Positions 9,204 through 18,652 of a stretch of 64,000 nt of DNA are shown one piece after another. The position numbers and the translations under genes are program-made. Source of the stretch: Sarcina ventriculi (lineage in GTDB: Bacteria; Bacillota; Clostridia; Clostridiales; Clostridiaceae). The stretch is taken from assembly GCF_900456775.1 (NCBI RefSeq), contig NZ_UAUL01000009.1:124001-188000 (forward strand), read 5' to 3'. Numbering within the stretch: the stretch's first letter is position 1; each line of letters begins with the position of its first letter. The notes beneath the pieces were generated by a model. The model was not told the DNA's origin. It worked only from the letters and a program-made list of their open reading frames with translations, and made no database searches.

Positions 9204-12200
9204 ATGTCAAAAAAAATGAAAACTATGGACGGTAATACGGCTGCGGCATACGTATCATATGCATTCACAGATGTTGCTGCTATATACCCAATAACTCCAT
9301 CTTCACCAATGGCAGAACACGTTGATGAATGGAGTGCAAAAGGACAAAAGAATATTTTTGATCAACAAGTTAAAGTAATCGAATTACAATCAGAAGCAGG
9401 AGCAGCAGGTGCAGTTCATGGTTCATTACAAGCAGGAGCTTTAACAACAACATTTACAGCTTCTCAAGGTCTTTTATTAATGATACCAAACATGTATAAA
9501 ATTGCAGGTGAATTACTTCCAACAGTATTCCATGTAGCTGCAAGAGCATTATCAACATCAGCATTAAACATCTTTGGTGATCACCAAGACGTTATGGCTG
9601 CAAGACAAACAGGATTTGCAATGCTTGCAGAAGGTTCAGTTCAAGAAGTTATGGACTTATCAGCAGTAGCTCATTTAGCTACATTAAAATCAAGAGTACC
9701 ATTTGTAAACTTCTTTGATGGATTTAGAACATCACATGAAATACAAAAAATAGAACTTTTAGATTATAATGATCTTAAAGGTTTAGTTGATATGGATGCT
9801 GTTGATGCATTTAGAAAAAGAGCTTTAAATCCTAACAAACCAGTAACAAGAGGTACAGCTCAAAACCCTGATATCTACTTCCAAGAAAGAGAAGCAGTTA
9901 ACAAATTCTATGATGCAGTACCTGAAATAGTTGAAGGATACATGGCTGAAATAACTAAATTAACAGGAAGAACTTACAACTGTTTTGACTACTATGGAGC
10001 AGCTGATGCTGATAGAGTTATAGTTGCTATGGGTTCTGTAACAGATTTAATAGAAGAAACTATAGATTATTTAAATGCAAACGGACAAAAAGTTGGTTTA
10101 GTTAAAGTAAGATTATATAGACCTTTCTCAAATGAAAGATTATTAAAAGCTATACCAAGTACAGTTAAGAAAATTGCTGTTTTAGATAGAACAAAAGAAC
10201 CAGGATCAGCAGCAGAACCTTTATTCTTAGATGTTAAAAATGCATTCTATGGAAAAGAAAATGCTCCTTTAATAGTTGGAGGAAGATTCGGTCTTGGATC
10301 AAAAGATACAGTTCCAGCTCATATAATCGGAGTATATGATAACTTAGCTAAAGCAGAACCAAAAGATGGATTTACATTAGCTATAGTTGATGATGTAACA
10401 TTTACTTCATTAGAAGCAGGAGAAAATGTTGATACAACTCCAGTAGGAACTACAGCATGTAAGTTCTGGGGATTAGGATCAGACGGTACTGTTGGTGCTA
10501 ACAAGAGTGCTATAAAAATTATCGGAGACCATACTGACATGTATGCTCAAGGATATTTCTCATATGATTCAAGAAAATCAGGTGGTGTAACTGTATCACA
10601 TTTAAGATTTGGTAAACAACCAATAAAATCACCATACTTAATAAATAAGGCTGATTTTGTAGCTTGTCATAACCAATCATATGTTCATAAATATTTTGTA
10701 CTTGATGGATTAAAAAATGGTGGTAAATTCTTATTAAACACTATAGAAACTCCAGAACAAGTAGCTGCTAGTTTACCAGCAAAATATAAGAGATATTTAG
10801 CAGAAAATAATGTTGAATTCTATACATTAAATGCTGTTAAAATAGCACAAGAAATAGGTCTTGGTGGAAGAATCAACATGATTATGCAAGCTGCATTCTT
10901 CAAGCTAGCTAACATAATTCCAGTAGAAGATGCTGTTAAATACTTAAAAGAAGCTGTTGTTACTTCATACGGTAAAAAAGGTGAAAAAGTTGTAAACATG
11001 AACCATGCAGCAATAGATAAAGGAATAGAAGCTTTAGTTAAGATAGAAGTTCCTGCTGAATGGAAAAATGCTCAAGATGAAGCTCCAAAAGCTGATAGAG
11101 TAGCAAAATCAGACTTTATAAAGAAAATAGTTGACCCTATGAACAGATTAGAAGGAGATTCACTTCCAGTTTCAGCTTTTGTTAACATGGAAATGGAAGA
11201 TGGTACTTTCGAAAATGGTACAGCTGCATTTGAAAAAAGAGGAACAGCAGTTAACGTTCCAGAATGGATACCAGAAAATTGTATACAATGTAACCAATGT
11301 TCATATGTATGTCCACATGCTACAATTAGACCACACTTATTAACAGAAGAAGAAGTTAAAAATGCTCCAGCAGCATTAAAATCAGTTGCAGCTAAGGGAT
11401 TAAAATCAGAATCTCCATTAAACTTCACTATATCAGTAAGTACTTTAGATTGTACTGGATGTGGAAACTGTGCTCAAGTTTGTCCTGCTAAGGAAAAAGC
11501 TTTAGTTATGAAACCACAAGATACTCAAAGTGAACAAATGGAACCATGGTATTATTGTGAACATGATATAGCTCCAAAAGCTAATCCAATGAACAAAAAT
11601 ACAGTTAAAGGAAGCCAATTTGAAAAACCATTATTAGAGTTCTCAGGTTCATGTGCAGGATGTGGAGAAACACCTTATGCAAGACTTATAACTCAATTAT
11701 TTGGTGATAGAATGATGGTTGCTAACGCAACAGGATGTTCTTCAATTTGGGGAGGATCTGCTCCTTCAACTCCATACACTACAAACAAAGATGGTCATGG
11801 ACCAGCTTGGGCTAGTTCATTATTTGAAGATAATGCTGAATTTGGATTTGGTATGTATCTAGGAGTTAAAGCAATAAGAGAAAAATTAGCTGATAATGCA
11901 AGAAAAGCAATAGAAGCTGGAGTAAGCGCTGATGCTAAAGCTGCTTTAGAAGCTTGGTTAGATAAAATGGATGATGGTGAAGGAACAAGACAAAGAGCTG
12001 AAAATGTTATTGCTGCTTTACAATCAGAAACTAACGAATTTGCTAAAGAAATCTTAAAAGATCAAGATTACTTAGTTAAGAGATCTCAATGGATATTCGG
12101 TGGAGACGGATGGTCTTACGATATCGGATTTGGTGGAGTTGACCACGTATTAGCTTCAGGAGAAGACGTAAATATATTTGTATTTGATACAGAAGTTTAC

Positions 12201-12728
12201 TCAAATACAGGTGGTCAAAGTTCTAAGTCTACACCAACAGCTGCTATAGCTAAATTCGCAGCTTCAGGTAAGAAGACTAAGAAGAAAGATCTTGGTATGA
12301 TAGCTATGAGTTATGGTTATGTATATGTTGCTCAAATAGCTATGGGAGCTGATAAAAATCAAACTCTTAAGGCTATAGCAGAAGCAGAAGCATATAAAGG
12401 ACCATCATTAATAATAGCTTATGCTCCATGTATTAACCATGGTATAAAATCAGGAATGGCTAACTCTCAATTAGAAATGAAGAAAGCTGTTGACTGTGGA
12501 TACTGGGCATTATACAGATACAATCCATTAGTTGCTGAACAAGGAAAGAACGGATTTGTTTTAGATTCTAAAGAACCAACAGGAGATTTCAGAGAATTCT
12601 TAATGGGTGAAGTTAGATACGCTTCATTAGTTAAAGCATTCCCAGAAGCTGCTGAAGCTTTACTTGAAAAAACAGAAAGAGATGCTAAAGCAAGATTAGA
12701 AGGCTATAAGAAATTAGCAGCTAAATAA
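9204..12728 (+). CDS. nifJ: Pyruvate:ferredoxin (flavodoxin) oxidoreductase
   Basis: This single-chain enzyme of 1174 residues oxidises pyruvate with CoA to acetyl-CoA and CO2, reducing ferredoxin or flavodoxin, and is central to clostridial fermentation. In order it has the N-terminal pyruvate/TPP part, the CoA-binding part, two 4Fe-4S ferredoxin motifs (CIQCNQC from C693 and CTGCGNC from C750), a proximal-cluster Cys pair CAGC at C817, and the TPP motif GDGWSYDIG near residue 968. Codon use favours AAC, TTC and ATC more than in its neighbours, which suggests very high expression. It has its own leader and a strong terminator, so it is probably monocistronic. Confidence 0.96.
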   Translation: MSKKMKTMDGNTAAAYVSYAFTDVAAIYPITPSSPMAEHVDEWSAKGQKNIFDQQVKVIELQSEAGAAGAVHGSLQAGALTTTFTASQGLLLMIPNMYKIAGELLPTVFHVAARALSTSALNIFGDHQDVMAARQTGFAMLAEGSVQEVMDLSAVAHLATLKSRVPFVNFFDGFRTSHEIQKIELLDYNDLKGLVDMDAVDAFRKRALNPNKPVTRGTAQNPDIYFQEREAVNKFYDAVPEIVEGYMAEITKLTGRTYNCFDYYGAADADRVIVAMGSVTDLIEETIDYLNANGQKVGLVKVRLYRPFSNERLLKAIPSTVKKIAVLDRTKEPGSAAEPLFLDVKNAFYGKENAPLIVGGRFGLGSKDTVPAHIIGVYDNLAKAEPKDGFTLAIVDDVTFTSLEAGENVDTTPVGTTACKFWGLGSDGTVGANKSAIKIIGDHTDMYAQGYFSYDSRKSGGVTVSHLRFGKQPIKSPYLINKADFVACHNQSYVHKYFVLDGLKNGGKFLLNTIETPEQVAASLPAKYKRYLAENNVEFYTLNAVKIAQEIGLGGRINMIMQAAFFKLANIIPVEDAVKYLKEAVVTSYGKKGEKVVNMNHAAIDKGIEALVKIEVPAEWKNAQDEAPKADRVAKSDFIKKIVDPMNRLEGDSLPVSAFVNMEMEDGTFENGTAAFEKRGTAVNVPEWIPENCIQCNQCSYVCPHATIRPHLLTEEEVKNAPAALKSVAAKGLKSESPLNFTISVSTLDCTGCGNCAQVCPAKEKALVMKPQDTQSEQMEPWYYCEHDIAPKANPMNKNTVKGSQFEKPLLEFSGSCAGCGETPYARLITQLFGDRMMVANATGCSSIWGGSAPSTPYTTNKDGHGPAWASSLFEDNAEFGFGMYLGVKAIREKLADNARKAIEAGVSADAKAALEAWLDKMDDGEGTRQRAENVIAALQSETNEFAKEILKDQDYLVKRSQWIFGGDGWSYDIGFGGVDHVLASGEDVNIFVFDTEVYSNTGGQSSKSTPTAAIAKFAASGKKTKKKDLGMIAMSYGYVYVAQIAMGADKNQTLKAIAEAEAYKGPSLIIAYAPCINHGIKSGMANSQLEMKKAVDCGYWALYRYNPLVAEQGKNGFVLDSKEPTGDFREFLMGEVRYASLVKAFPEAAEALLEKTERDAKARLEGYKKLAAK

Positions 12729-12775
12729 TATTTTTTAGCATAAATTATAGATTAAGATTGAAGTAACAACAAAAG

Positions 12776-12811
12776 TGCTTAGAAAACTACTTTGTTTTCT
12801 AAGCATTTTTT
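12776..12811 (+). terminator. Intrinsic terminator of the pyruvate:ferredoxin oxidoreductase gene
   Basis: A perfect 12-bp stem (TGCTTAGAAAAC paired with GTTTTCTAAGCA, loop TACTTT) is followed directly by a run of T. Confidence 0.9.
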
Positions 12812-12923
12812 ATATGATTTTAATTTTTTTATAAAAAATTATTTATCTAAAAAATAGATTTATATGAAAATATATTTAAATACATGTTGTTAATATTCAA
12901 AAATGATGTTAAAATTTATAAAA

Positions 12924-12973
12924 GCCCCTTAAAATTAAGGGTGCATAAATGATAAGTATTTCCGTAAGGGAGG
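12924..12973 (+). promoter_or_regulatory. Leader with two mutually exclusive pairings, one covering the Shine-Dalgarno
   Basis: CCCTT (12926-12930) can pair with AAGGG at 12937-12941 as a small hairpin. The same segment, as CCCTTA, can instead pair with TAAGGG at 12965-12970, which runs into the Shine-Dalgarno GGGAGG (12968-12973) of the next gene. This is read from complementarity only, and the stems are short. Confidence 0.35.
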
Positions 12974-12981
12974 AAAGTTTT

Positions 12982-13341
12982 ATGTCAGAAAAAGAATTAA
13001 ATCAATGCTGCGGCGGAAGCTGTGGATGCGAAGGTGAAGATAATCAAGGAAGTTGTGGATGCGGAGGTCATAACCACGATCATGGAAATGAATGTGGATG
13101 TGGTGAAGAGCATTATGAAACATTTGTGGTAGACCTAGAAGATGAAAATGGAAATATAGTTTCTTGCGACGTTGTAGAAGCATTTGAATATAAAGATTCA
13201 GAATATGTTTTAGTAGAAAATCCGCAAGATAATTCAATATACCTTTTCAGATCACAAGGGGAAGAAGGAGAACTTGTGGTTCCTTCAGAAGAAGAATTTG
13301 CTGAAGTAACAAAATATTATGAAGAAGAATTATCTGAATAA
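12982..13341 (+). CDS. DUF1292 family protein with Cys/His-rich N-terminus
   Basis: A 119-residue protein in two parts. Residues 9-45 hold eight Cys in CC, CxC and CxC repeats and four His, including HNHDH, a pattern that suggests metal binding. The rest is an acidic DUF1292 domain as found in many small Firmicute proteins of unknown role. I choose ATG 12982, since GGGAGG (12968-12973) is 8 bases upstream and an earlier in-frame start at 12949 has no site. The gene is monocistronic with its own terminator. The Cys-rich head might hold or sense metal; the function is unknown. Confidence 0.8.
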   Translation: MSEKELNQCCGGSCGCEGEDNQGSCGCGGHNHDHGNECGCGEEHYETFVVDLEDENGNIVSCDVVEAFEYKDSEYVLVENPQDNSIYLFRSQGEEGELVVPSEEEFAEVTKYYEEELSE

Positions 13342-13348
13342 TATAAAT

Positions 13349-13378
13349 AAAAAGATGGTGCTTGCATCATCTTTTTAA
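13349..13378 (+). terminator. Intrinsic terminator after the DUF1292 gene
   Basis: AAAAAGATGGTG pairs with CATCATCTTTTT (one G.T pair) around a CTTG loop. The T-run is part of the 3' arm. Confidence 0.8.
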
Positions 13379-13394
13379 ATTCTAAGGAGAATAT

Positions 13395-14036
13395 ATGGAA
13401 AAACTAGCTATATTTGATGTGGATTTTACGATAACTAATAAAGAAACATTATTAGAGTTTTTTAAATTTATGTTAAAAAAAGATAAGAAGAATATAAAAT
13501 ATTTGTTACGAGTTATTGTATCAGGAATTTTATATGGTATAAAGGTTTATGATGAAAAAAGAGTAAAGGAATGTTTTTTAAAGTTTATAGATGGTATTAA
13601 TGAAAAAGATTTAAATAATTTAGTTAAAAATTATTATGATGAACGATTAACTAACATTTTCTATAAAGATGCCATAGATAAAATAAAAGAATTAAAACAA
13701 AAGGGATATAAAATATACCTTATATCTGCTTCACCAGAATTTTATTTAAAAGAATTTTATGCTATAAAAGAAGTAGATATGATAATAGGTACTAGATTTC
13801 ATTTTAATGATGGAAAATTTGCAAGAAAAATGCTAGGAGCAAATTGTAAGGGTGAGGAAAAAGTAAAAAGATTAATGAGTGTATTAAAAGAAAAAAATAT
13901 AAGAGTAGATTTTAAAAATTCACTTATGTTTTCAGATTCCTTATCAGATACACCACTTTTAGATTTAGTAGGTAATGGTTATCTTATAAACTATAAAAAA
14001 AATCATGAAAAATATAAAATATTAAAATGGAAATAA
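13395..14036 (+). CDS. HAD superfamily hydrolase, subfamily IB (phosphoserine-phosphatase-like)
   Basis: A 213-residue haloacid dehalogenase-like phosphatase. Motif I is DVDFT (D8, D10), where the nucleophile is D8. Motif II is the Ser in SASPEF, motif III supplies a Lys in GEEKVKRL, and motif IV is SDSLSDTPLL. The cap is the small helical type of the IB group (SerB-like phosphatases and lipid-phosphate phosphatases). AAGGAG precedes the ATG. The substrate cannot be told from the sequence, and no serine biosynthesis genes are nearby. Confidence 0.85.
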   Translation: MEKLAIFDVDFTITNKETLLEFFKFMLKKDKKNIKYLLRVIVSGILYGIKVYDEKRVKECFLKFIDGINEKDLNNLVKNYYDERLTNIFYKDAIDKIKELKQKGYKIYLISASPEFYLKEFYAIKEVDMIIGTRFHFNDGKFARKMLGANCKGEEKVKRLMSVLKEKNIRVDFKNSLMFSDSLSDTPLLDLVGNGYLINYKKNHEKYKILKWK

Positions 14037-14080
14037 AAAGGTATCTAAAGTCTTTAGACTTTAAGGATACCTTTATTTTT
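14035..14080. terminator. Bidirectional terminator between the HAD gene and ppaC
   Basis: Outer arms AAAGGTATC and GATACCTTT enclose an inner TAAAGTC/GACTTTA stem. T-runs lie on both sides, so it can end both convergent transcripts. Confidence 0.8.
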
Positions 14081-14081
14081 G

Positions 14082-15731
14082 TTATTTGCTAATTCTTTCT
14101 ATGATTGTAGCTGTTACTGGTGGGATAACTTGTTTCTTTCTAGATAAAACTCCAGGTAAGAATACAGTTGAATCTTCTAAAGTAACTTTAAATGCCTCTT
14201 CAGCTATTTGAGGAGTGTTTCCTGCAACTAGAAGTTGAGAGCCTTCATTTATAATATCTGTAAGTAATAACATTATAACTGATAGTCCCATATTTTCAGC
14301 TTTTTCTTTCATATAACTAAGCATATCTTCTTTTAAAGGCATAAATCCTTCGATATCCATTGTGTTTACTTGAGCAACACCTATTTTAACTCCTTCAATA
14401 GTGAATGGTTTAAAATCTTGGTTGAATATTTCTTCAACTGATTTTCCTTTAAGTGAAGTACCAGCTTTAAACATTTCTTTTGCAAATGTTTCTGGGTTTA
14501 TTCCAGCTATTTCTGCTAATTTATTACACATTTCTATATCTTCTGGAGTACAAGTTGGAGATTTAAATAATAAAGTATCTGATATTATAGCTCCACATAA
14601 AAGACCAGCAACTTCTCTAGATGGAGTTAATCCATTTTCAAAAAATCTTTTAGCAACTATAGTTGAAGTACTTCCAAGAGGTTCATTTCTAAAATATATT
14701 GGATTTCCAGTTTGTATATCAGCTACTCTATGATGATCTATTATTTCTAAAATTTCAGCATCTTCAAGACCATTTACAGATTGACCTCTTTCATTATGAT
14801 CAACTTGTATAACTTTTTTCTTGTTATTAGAAATTAAATGGAATCTAGCAATAGTTCCAATAACTCTATTATGTTCATCTATAACTGGATAATTACTATA
14901 TCTAGTTTCTGACATTTTTACTTTTACATCTTCAACAAGTTCATCAGTTGAAAATGAAATTATGTTTTCTTTAGCCATTACAAATTCAACAGGTAGGCTT
15001 TGAACTATAAGTCTAGAAGTTGTAAATGAATCATAAGGAGTTACTATAACTGAAATATTTTTTTCTTTTGCTAAAGTAACAACTTCTTCAGATGGATCAA
15101 GACCTCCTGCTATTACCATTAAAGAAATATTAAGATTTAACAGCTTCTTTTGAGATTCAATTCTGTTACCAACTATAGCAATATCTCCTTCAGAGACAAA
15201 GTTTATTAAAGAACTAGAACTCATTGCTCCTACTACTATGTTTCCAGGGAAAACTGTTATTTCATTATTCACATTAATAGTTTTAGCATCTAGAGTTTCA
15301 ACTATATTTTTTAAACTAGTATTGCTCTTAGCTAAAATACATTTTTCCCATGTGTTCATGTATGTTCCTGTTATATCTGATGTTGAAAGCATACCAACTA
15401 ATTGGTTTTTTGAATTTGCTACAGGTATTGATTTAAGATTTTTTTCGTTCATGATTGCCCAAGCTTTTCTTAAAGAAACATCAGAAGTTATAGGATTCAT
15501 TCTATCAATATCTAAATCTTCTATTTTAAGTTTTACTGTTTCTAATAATCTAGGGTTTGAAACGTTAAAATAGTCTAGAATATATTGAGTTTCTTGATTA
15601 ACTTTTCCTAAAACAACAGGTATAGCTGGTGTGTTTTGAGTTTTGTTTTTAAATTCTGCATATGATATAGCAGCACATACAGAATCAGAATCAGGATTTT
15701 TATGACCTGTTACATATATAATATCTTTCAT
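14082..15731 (-). CDS. ppaC: CBS-DRTGG domain family II inorganic pyrophosphatase
   Basis: This Mn/Co-dependent DHH-family enzyme hydrolyses pyrophosphate to phosphate in the cytoplasm. At 549 residues it is the long regulated form. The first catalytic segment has GHKNPDSDSV near residue 10; an insert of CBS, DRTGG and second CBS domains spans about residues 70-305; and the DHH motif DHHRVAD comes after it. In characterised CBS-pyrophosphatases AMP and ADP inhibit while diadenosine polyphosphates activate. The ATG at 15731 is the only usable start, since an in-frame TAA lies 12 codons upstream. The good Shine-Dalgarno lies beyond a hairpin (see the leader entry). Confidence 0.95.
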   Translation of the reverse strand: MKDIIYVTGHKNPDSDSVCAAISYAEFKNKTQNTPAIPVVLGKVNQETQYILDYFNVSNPRLLETVKLKIEDLDIDRMNPITSDVSLRKAWAIMNEKNLKSIPVANSKNQLVGMLSTSDITGTYMNTWEKCILAKSNTSLKNIVETLDAKTINVNNEITVFPGNIVVGAMSSSSLINFVSEGDIAIVGNRIESQKKLLNLNISLMVIAGGLDPSEEVVTLAKEKNISVIVTPYDSFTTSRLIVQSLPVEFVMAKENIISFSTDELVEDVKVKMSETRYSNYPVIDEHNRVIGTIARFHLISNNKKKVIQVDHNERGQSVNGLEDAEILEIIDHHRVADIQTGNPIYFRNEPLGSTSTIVAKRFFENGLTPSREVAGLLCGAIISDTLLFKSPTCTPEDIEMCNKLAEIAGINPETFAKEMFKAGTSLKGKSVEEIFNQDFKPFTIEGVKIGVAQVNTMDIEGFMPLKEDMLSYMKEKAENMGLSVIMLLLTDIINEGSQLLVAGNTPQIAEEAFKVTLEDSTVFLPGVLSRKKQVIPPVTATIIERISK

Positions 15732-15779
15732 AATAATTACCGCTAAAAACTTTAATTTATGTTTTTAGCGATTCACCTC
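15732..15779 (-). promoter_or_regulatory. ppaC leader: Shine-Dalgarno separated from ATG by a 10-bp hairpin
   Basis: Read on the minus strand: GAGGTGA (15779-15773), AT, then a perfect 10-bp inverted repeat CGCTAAAAAC/GTTTTTAGCG with a 10-base loop (15770-15741), then GTAATTATT and the ATG. The linear spacing is 41 bases, too long for normal initiation. With the hairpin folded it is 11 bases. No other Shine-Dalgarno-like sequence stands next to the ATG. Confidence 0.6.
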
Positions 15780-16037
15780 ACTTTCTTATATACAGTATTT
15801 TTTATAATGTTTATTCTAAAATATGTTCATAACAAAATAAAAAAAGTGTTGTAATATCTCTAATAATTATTTTAAATGTTACATAAACAAAAGTAAAGTT
15901 TATTAATTTAAGTATTGATTATTAATAAAAAATAATAGAATTTTATGGTTATTTTTGTATACATAATATAAATTAGGTTCTAAATTTAATATCTTAGCAC
16001 ATATATTACAATATATTTGTAAAAAGGAGGATGAAAA
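15780..16037. other. Divergent intergenic region between ppaC and the Ca2+ ATPase gene
   Basis: Together with the ppaC leader this is about 306 bases without a gene. It is very AT-rich and must hold two divergent promoters. Several TATAAT-like stretches are visible, but none has a clear partner at 17 bases, so I do not assign a promoter. The right end carries AAAAAGGAGG for the ATPase gene. Confidence 0.5.
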
Positions 16038-18590
16038 GTGATACAGGAAAAAGAAGTTATTAGAGGTTTAACTTCAAGTGAAGCTCAAAAAGGGCTTGAA
16101 AAATATGGACCTAATGAAATTATGCAAAAGAAAAAAATATCTCCCATAAAGATATTTTTAGCGCAATTTAATGATTTTATGGTTTGGGTGCTTATTGGTG
16201 CAACAATAATTTCAGGGTTTATGGGTGATATTGCTGATGCCGTAACAATATCTATTATAGTAGTTATAAATGCTTTTTTAGGCTTTATTCAAGAATTTAA
16301 AACAGAGAAATCTTTAGATGCTTTAAAATCATTAGCAGCTCCAACATGTAAAGTTTTGAGGGATGGAAATATAAAAATTGTAAATGCTTCAGAAGTTACT
16401 ATAGGAGATGTTATTATATTAGAAACAGGAGATAGAGTTCCAGCGGATGGAGCTATTATAGAATGCAACAATCTTATGGTGGATGAATCACTTTTGACAG
16501 GTGAATCAGTAGGGGTGAACAAGGGGTTAATTGGGAATAGCTCAAACATATTCATGGGAACTACTGTTTTAAAAGGAAAAGGAAGTTTTAGAGTAACACA
16601 AGTTGGTATGGGAACTAAAATGGGAGAAATAGCTGATGACCTTCAGAATATAGAAGATGAAAAATCTCCGCTTAGAGAAAGATTAGATAGTCTTGGGAAA
16701 ATATTAGTTGTACTATGCATTATTGTTTGTGTTCTTGTTACAGTTTTAGGTGTTTTAAGAGGAAATGATTTAGGAGAAATGTTCCTTTTAGGTGTTAGTT
16801 TAGCAGTTGCTGCAATTCCGGAAGGATTAGCGGCGATAGTTACAGTTTCTTTAGCTCTTGGAGTGTCTAGAATGCTTAAGAGAAAGGCTTTAGTTAGGAA
16901 ACTTCCAGCTGTTGAAACTTTAGGATGTACTTCTGTAATATGTAGTGATAAAACTGGTACATTAACTCAAAACAAAATGACAGTAAAAGAAGTTTTTATG
17001 AATGGTAAAATTTATAAAATTGATGATGAAAAACTTCCTGAAAATAATGCTCTAATGAAATCTTTTGTATATTGTAATGATTGCAATTATAATTTTTCTA
17101 AAGAAAATATAGAGGAGGCACTTTACGGAGATCCAACAGAAACAGCTTTAATAAAGTTGTATTTTAATGATGTAAATTTATTAAAAAATAAAGTAGCATC
17201 AATAGACAGAGTTTTTGATATACCATTTGATTCGATAAGAAAAATGATGTCTGTAATTGTTAAAGAAAATGGTAAAGAAATTTGTTATGTAAAAGGTGCT
17301 CCAGAACGTCTTATAAACAAGTGTACACATATATATGAAGATGGAACTATAAAACCATTAACTCATCAAAAAAAGACTCAGATACTAGATTCAGTAGAGA
17401 ATATGAGTAATAGAGCTTTAAGGTGTATTGGTGGAGCTTATAAAGAGAACAATTTAACTAGAGATGAAAAAACTTTAGAAAATAATCTAATATTTCTTGG
17501 AATAGCAGGTATTATAGATCCTCCAAGACCAGAGGTTAAAGAAGCTGTTAAGAAATGTAGGCTAGCTGGAATAAGACCAGTTATGATTACGGGAGATCAT
17601 AAAAATACAGCTTATGCAATAGGGAAGGATTTAAATATTGTAACTTCAAAGGATCAAGTTATAACAGGTGAGGAACTTGAAAAAATAAATGATGAGGAGC
17701 TTAAAGAAAAAGTTAAGAATATACGAATTTTTGCAAGGGTTACACCTAAACATAAGTTAAGAATTGTAAGGGCATTTAAGCAAACAGGCAATATTGTTGC
17801 AATGACTGGAGATGGCGTAAATGATGCTCCAGCTATCAAGGAGGCTGATATTGGAATCGCTATGGGAATATCAGGAACGGATGTAACAAAAGAAGCATCA
17901 GCTATGATACTTATGGATGATAATTTCAGTACTATAGTATCGGCAGTAGAGGAAGGAAGAACTATATACGATAATATAAGAAAGTTTATAAGATATTTAT
18001 TATCTTGTAATTTAGGAGAAGTTTTAACGATGTTTTTAGCATCATTATTTTATCTTCCAACTCCTATGCTTCCTATACAAATTTTATTTGTAAATTTAGC
18101 AACTGATGGACTTCCTGCAATTGCTCTTGGGGTGGATCCAGCTGATAAGGACATAATGAATCAACAACCAAGGGATAAAAAAGAAGGTGTATTTGCAAGG
18201 GGGCTTACAGAGAAGATACTAGTTAGGGGATGCTTAATTGGAATTTGTACACTTTTATCATTTATAGGTGGAATGTATTACGGAATGAGTTTAGAAACAT
18301 GCAGAACTATGGCTCTTGCAACTTTAGTAATGTCACAATTATTTCATGTATTTGAATGTAGATCAGAGAGACACTCAATATTTGAAATAAAATTATTTAG
18401 TAATCCATATTTGGTTTTGGCAGTATTATCATCTGTTATTATGCTTCTATCAATAATTTATGTGCCATTTTTAAGACAAATTTTCCATACAACAGCTTTA
18501 GGAATAAATAATTGGCTTTTAGTTTTATTCTGTTCATCTGTAATATTTTTTATAAATAGTGTTTATCTTTTTATAAAGGTTAAAAAATAG
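16038..18590 (+). CDS. Calcium-translocating P-type ATPase (SERCA/PMCA type)
   Basis: An 850-residue type IIA P-type ATPase that exports Ca2+ across the membrane using ATP. It has the TGES actuator motif (LLTGESV), the phosphorylation site DKTGTLTQ and the hinge GDGVNDAP. The residues that bind calcium in SERCA are matched: AAIPEGL in M4, SCNLGE in M5, NLATDG in M6 and a Glu in FHVFE of M8, so both sites look intact. The start is GTG with AAAAAGGAGG upstream. It is a single-gene unit. Confidence 0.93.
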   Translation: MIQEKEVIRGLTSSEAQKGLEKYGPNEIMQKKKISPIKIFLAQFNDFMVWVLIGATIISGFMGDIADAVTISIIVVINAFLGFIQEFKTEKSLDALKSLAAPTCKVLRDGNIKIVNASEVTIGDVIILETGDRVPADGAIIECNNLMVDESLLTGESVGVNKGLIGNSSNIFMGTTVLKGKGSFRVTQVGMGTKMGEIADDLQNIEDEKSPLRERLDSLGKILVVLCIIVCVLVTVLGVLRGNDLGEMFLLGVSLAVAAIPEGLAAIVTVSLALGVSRMLKRKALVRKLPAVETLGCTSVICSDKTGTLTQNKMTVKEVFMNGKIYKIDDEKLPENNALMKSFVYCNDCNYNFSKENIEEALYGDPTETALIKLYFNDVNLLKNKVASIDRVFDIPFDSIRKMMSVIVKENGKEICYVKGAPERLINKCTHIYEDGTIKPLTHQKKTQILDSVENMSNRALRCIGGAYKENNLTRDEKTLENNLIFLGIAGIIDPPRPEVKEAVKKCRLAGIRPVMITGDHKNTAYAIGKDLNIVTSKDQVITGEELEKINDEELKEKVKNIRIFARVTPKHKLRIVRAFKQTGNIVAMTGDGVNDAPAIKEADIGIAMGISGTDVTKEASAMILMDDNFSTIVSAVEEGRTIYDNIRKFIRYLLSCNLGEVLTMFLASLFYLPTPMLPIQILFVNLATDGLPAIALGVDPADKDIMNQQPRDKKEGVFARGLTEKILVRGCLIGICTLLSFIGGMYYGMSLETCRTMALATLVMSQLFHVFECRSERHSIFEIKLFSNPYLVLAVLSSVIMLLSIIYVPFLRQIFHTTALGINNWLLVLFCSSVIFFINSVYLFIKVKK

Positions 18591-18614
18591 TATTTTGATT
18601 TTGAAATTTTTTAA

Positions 18615-18652
18615 AATAAAAAAGGCTATGGAATTTTCCATAGCTTTTTTAT
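18615..18652. terminator. Bidirectional terminator
   Basis: GCTATGGA pairs with TCCATAGC around a 4-base loop, flanked by an A-run on the left and a T-run on the right. It serves the ATPase gene and the convergent hypothetical gene. Confidence 0.85.

Noticed and set aside
11072-11428. 118-codon minus-strand frame inside the pyruvate:ferredoxin oxidoreductase gene
   Set aside because: It is antisense to the ferredoxin-domain region of a clear enzyme and has no ribosome site; a codon-bias shadow.
14401-14733. 110-codon plus-strand frame antisense to ppaC
   Set aside because: No ribosome binding site and no recognisable protein; ppaC itself is unmistakable.
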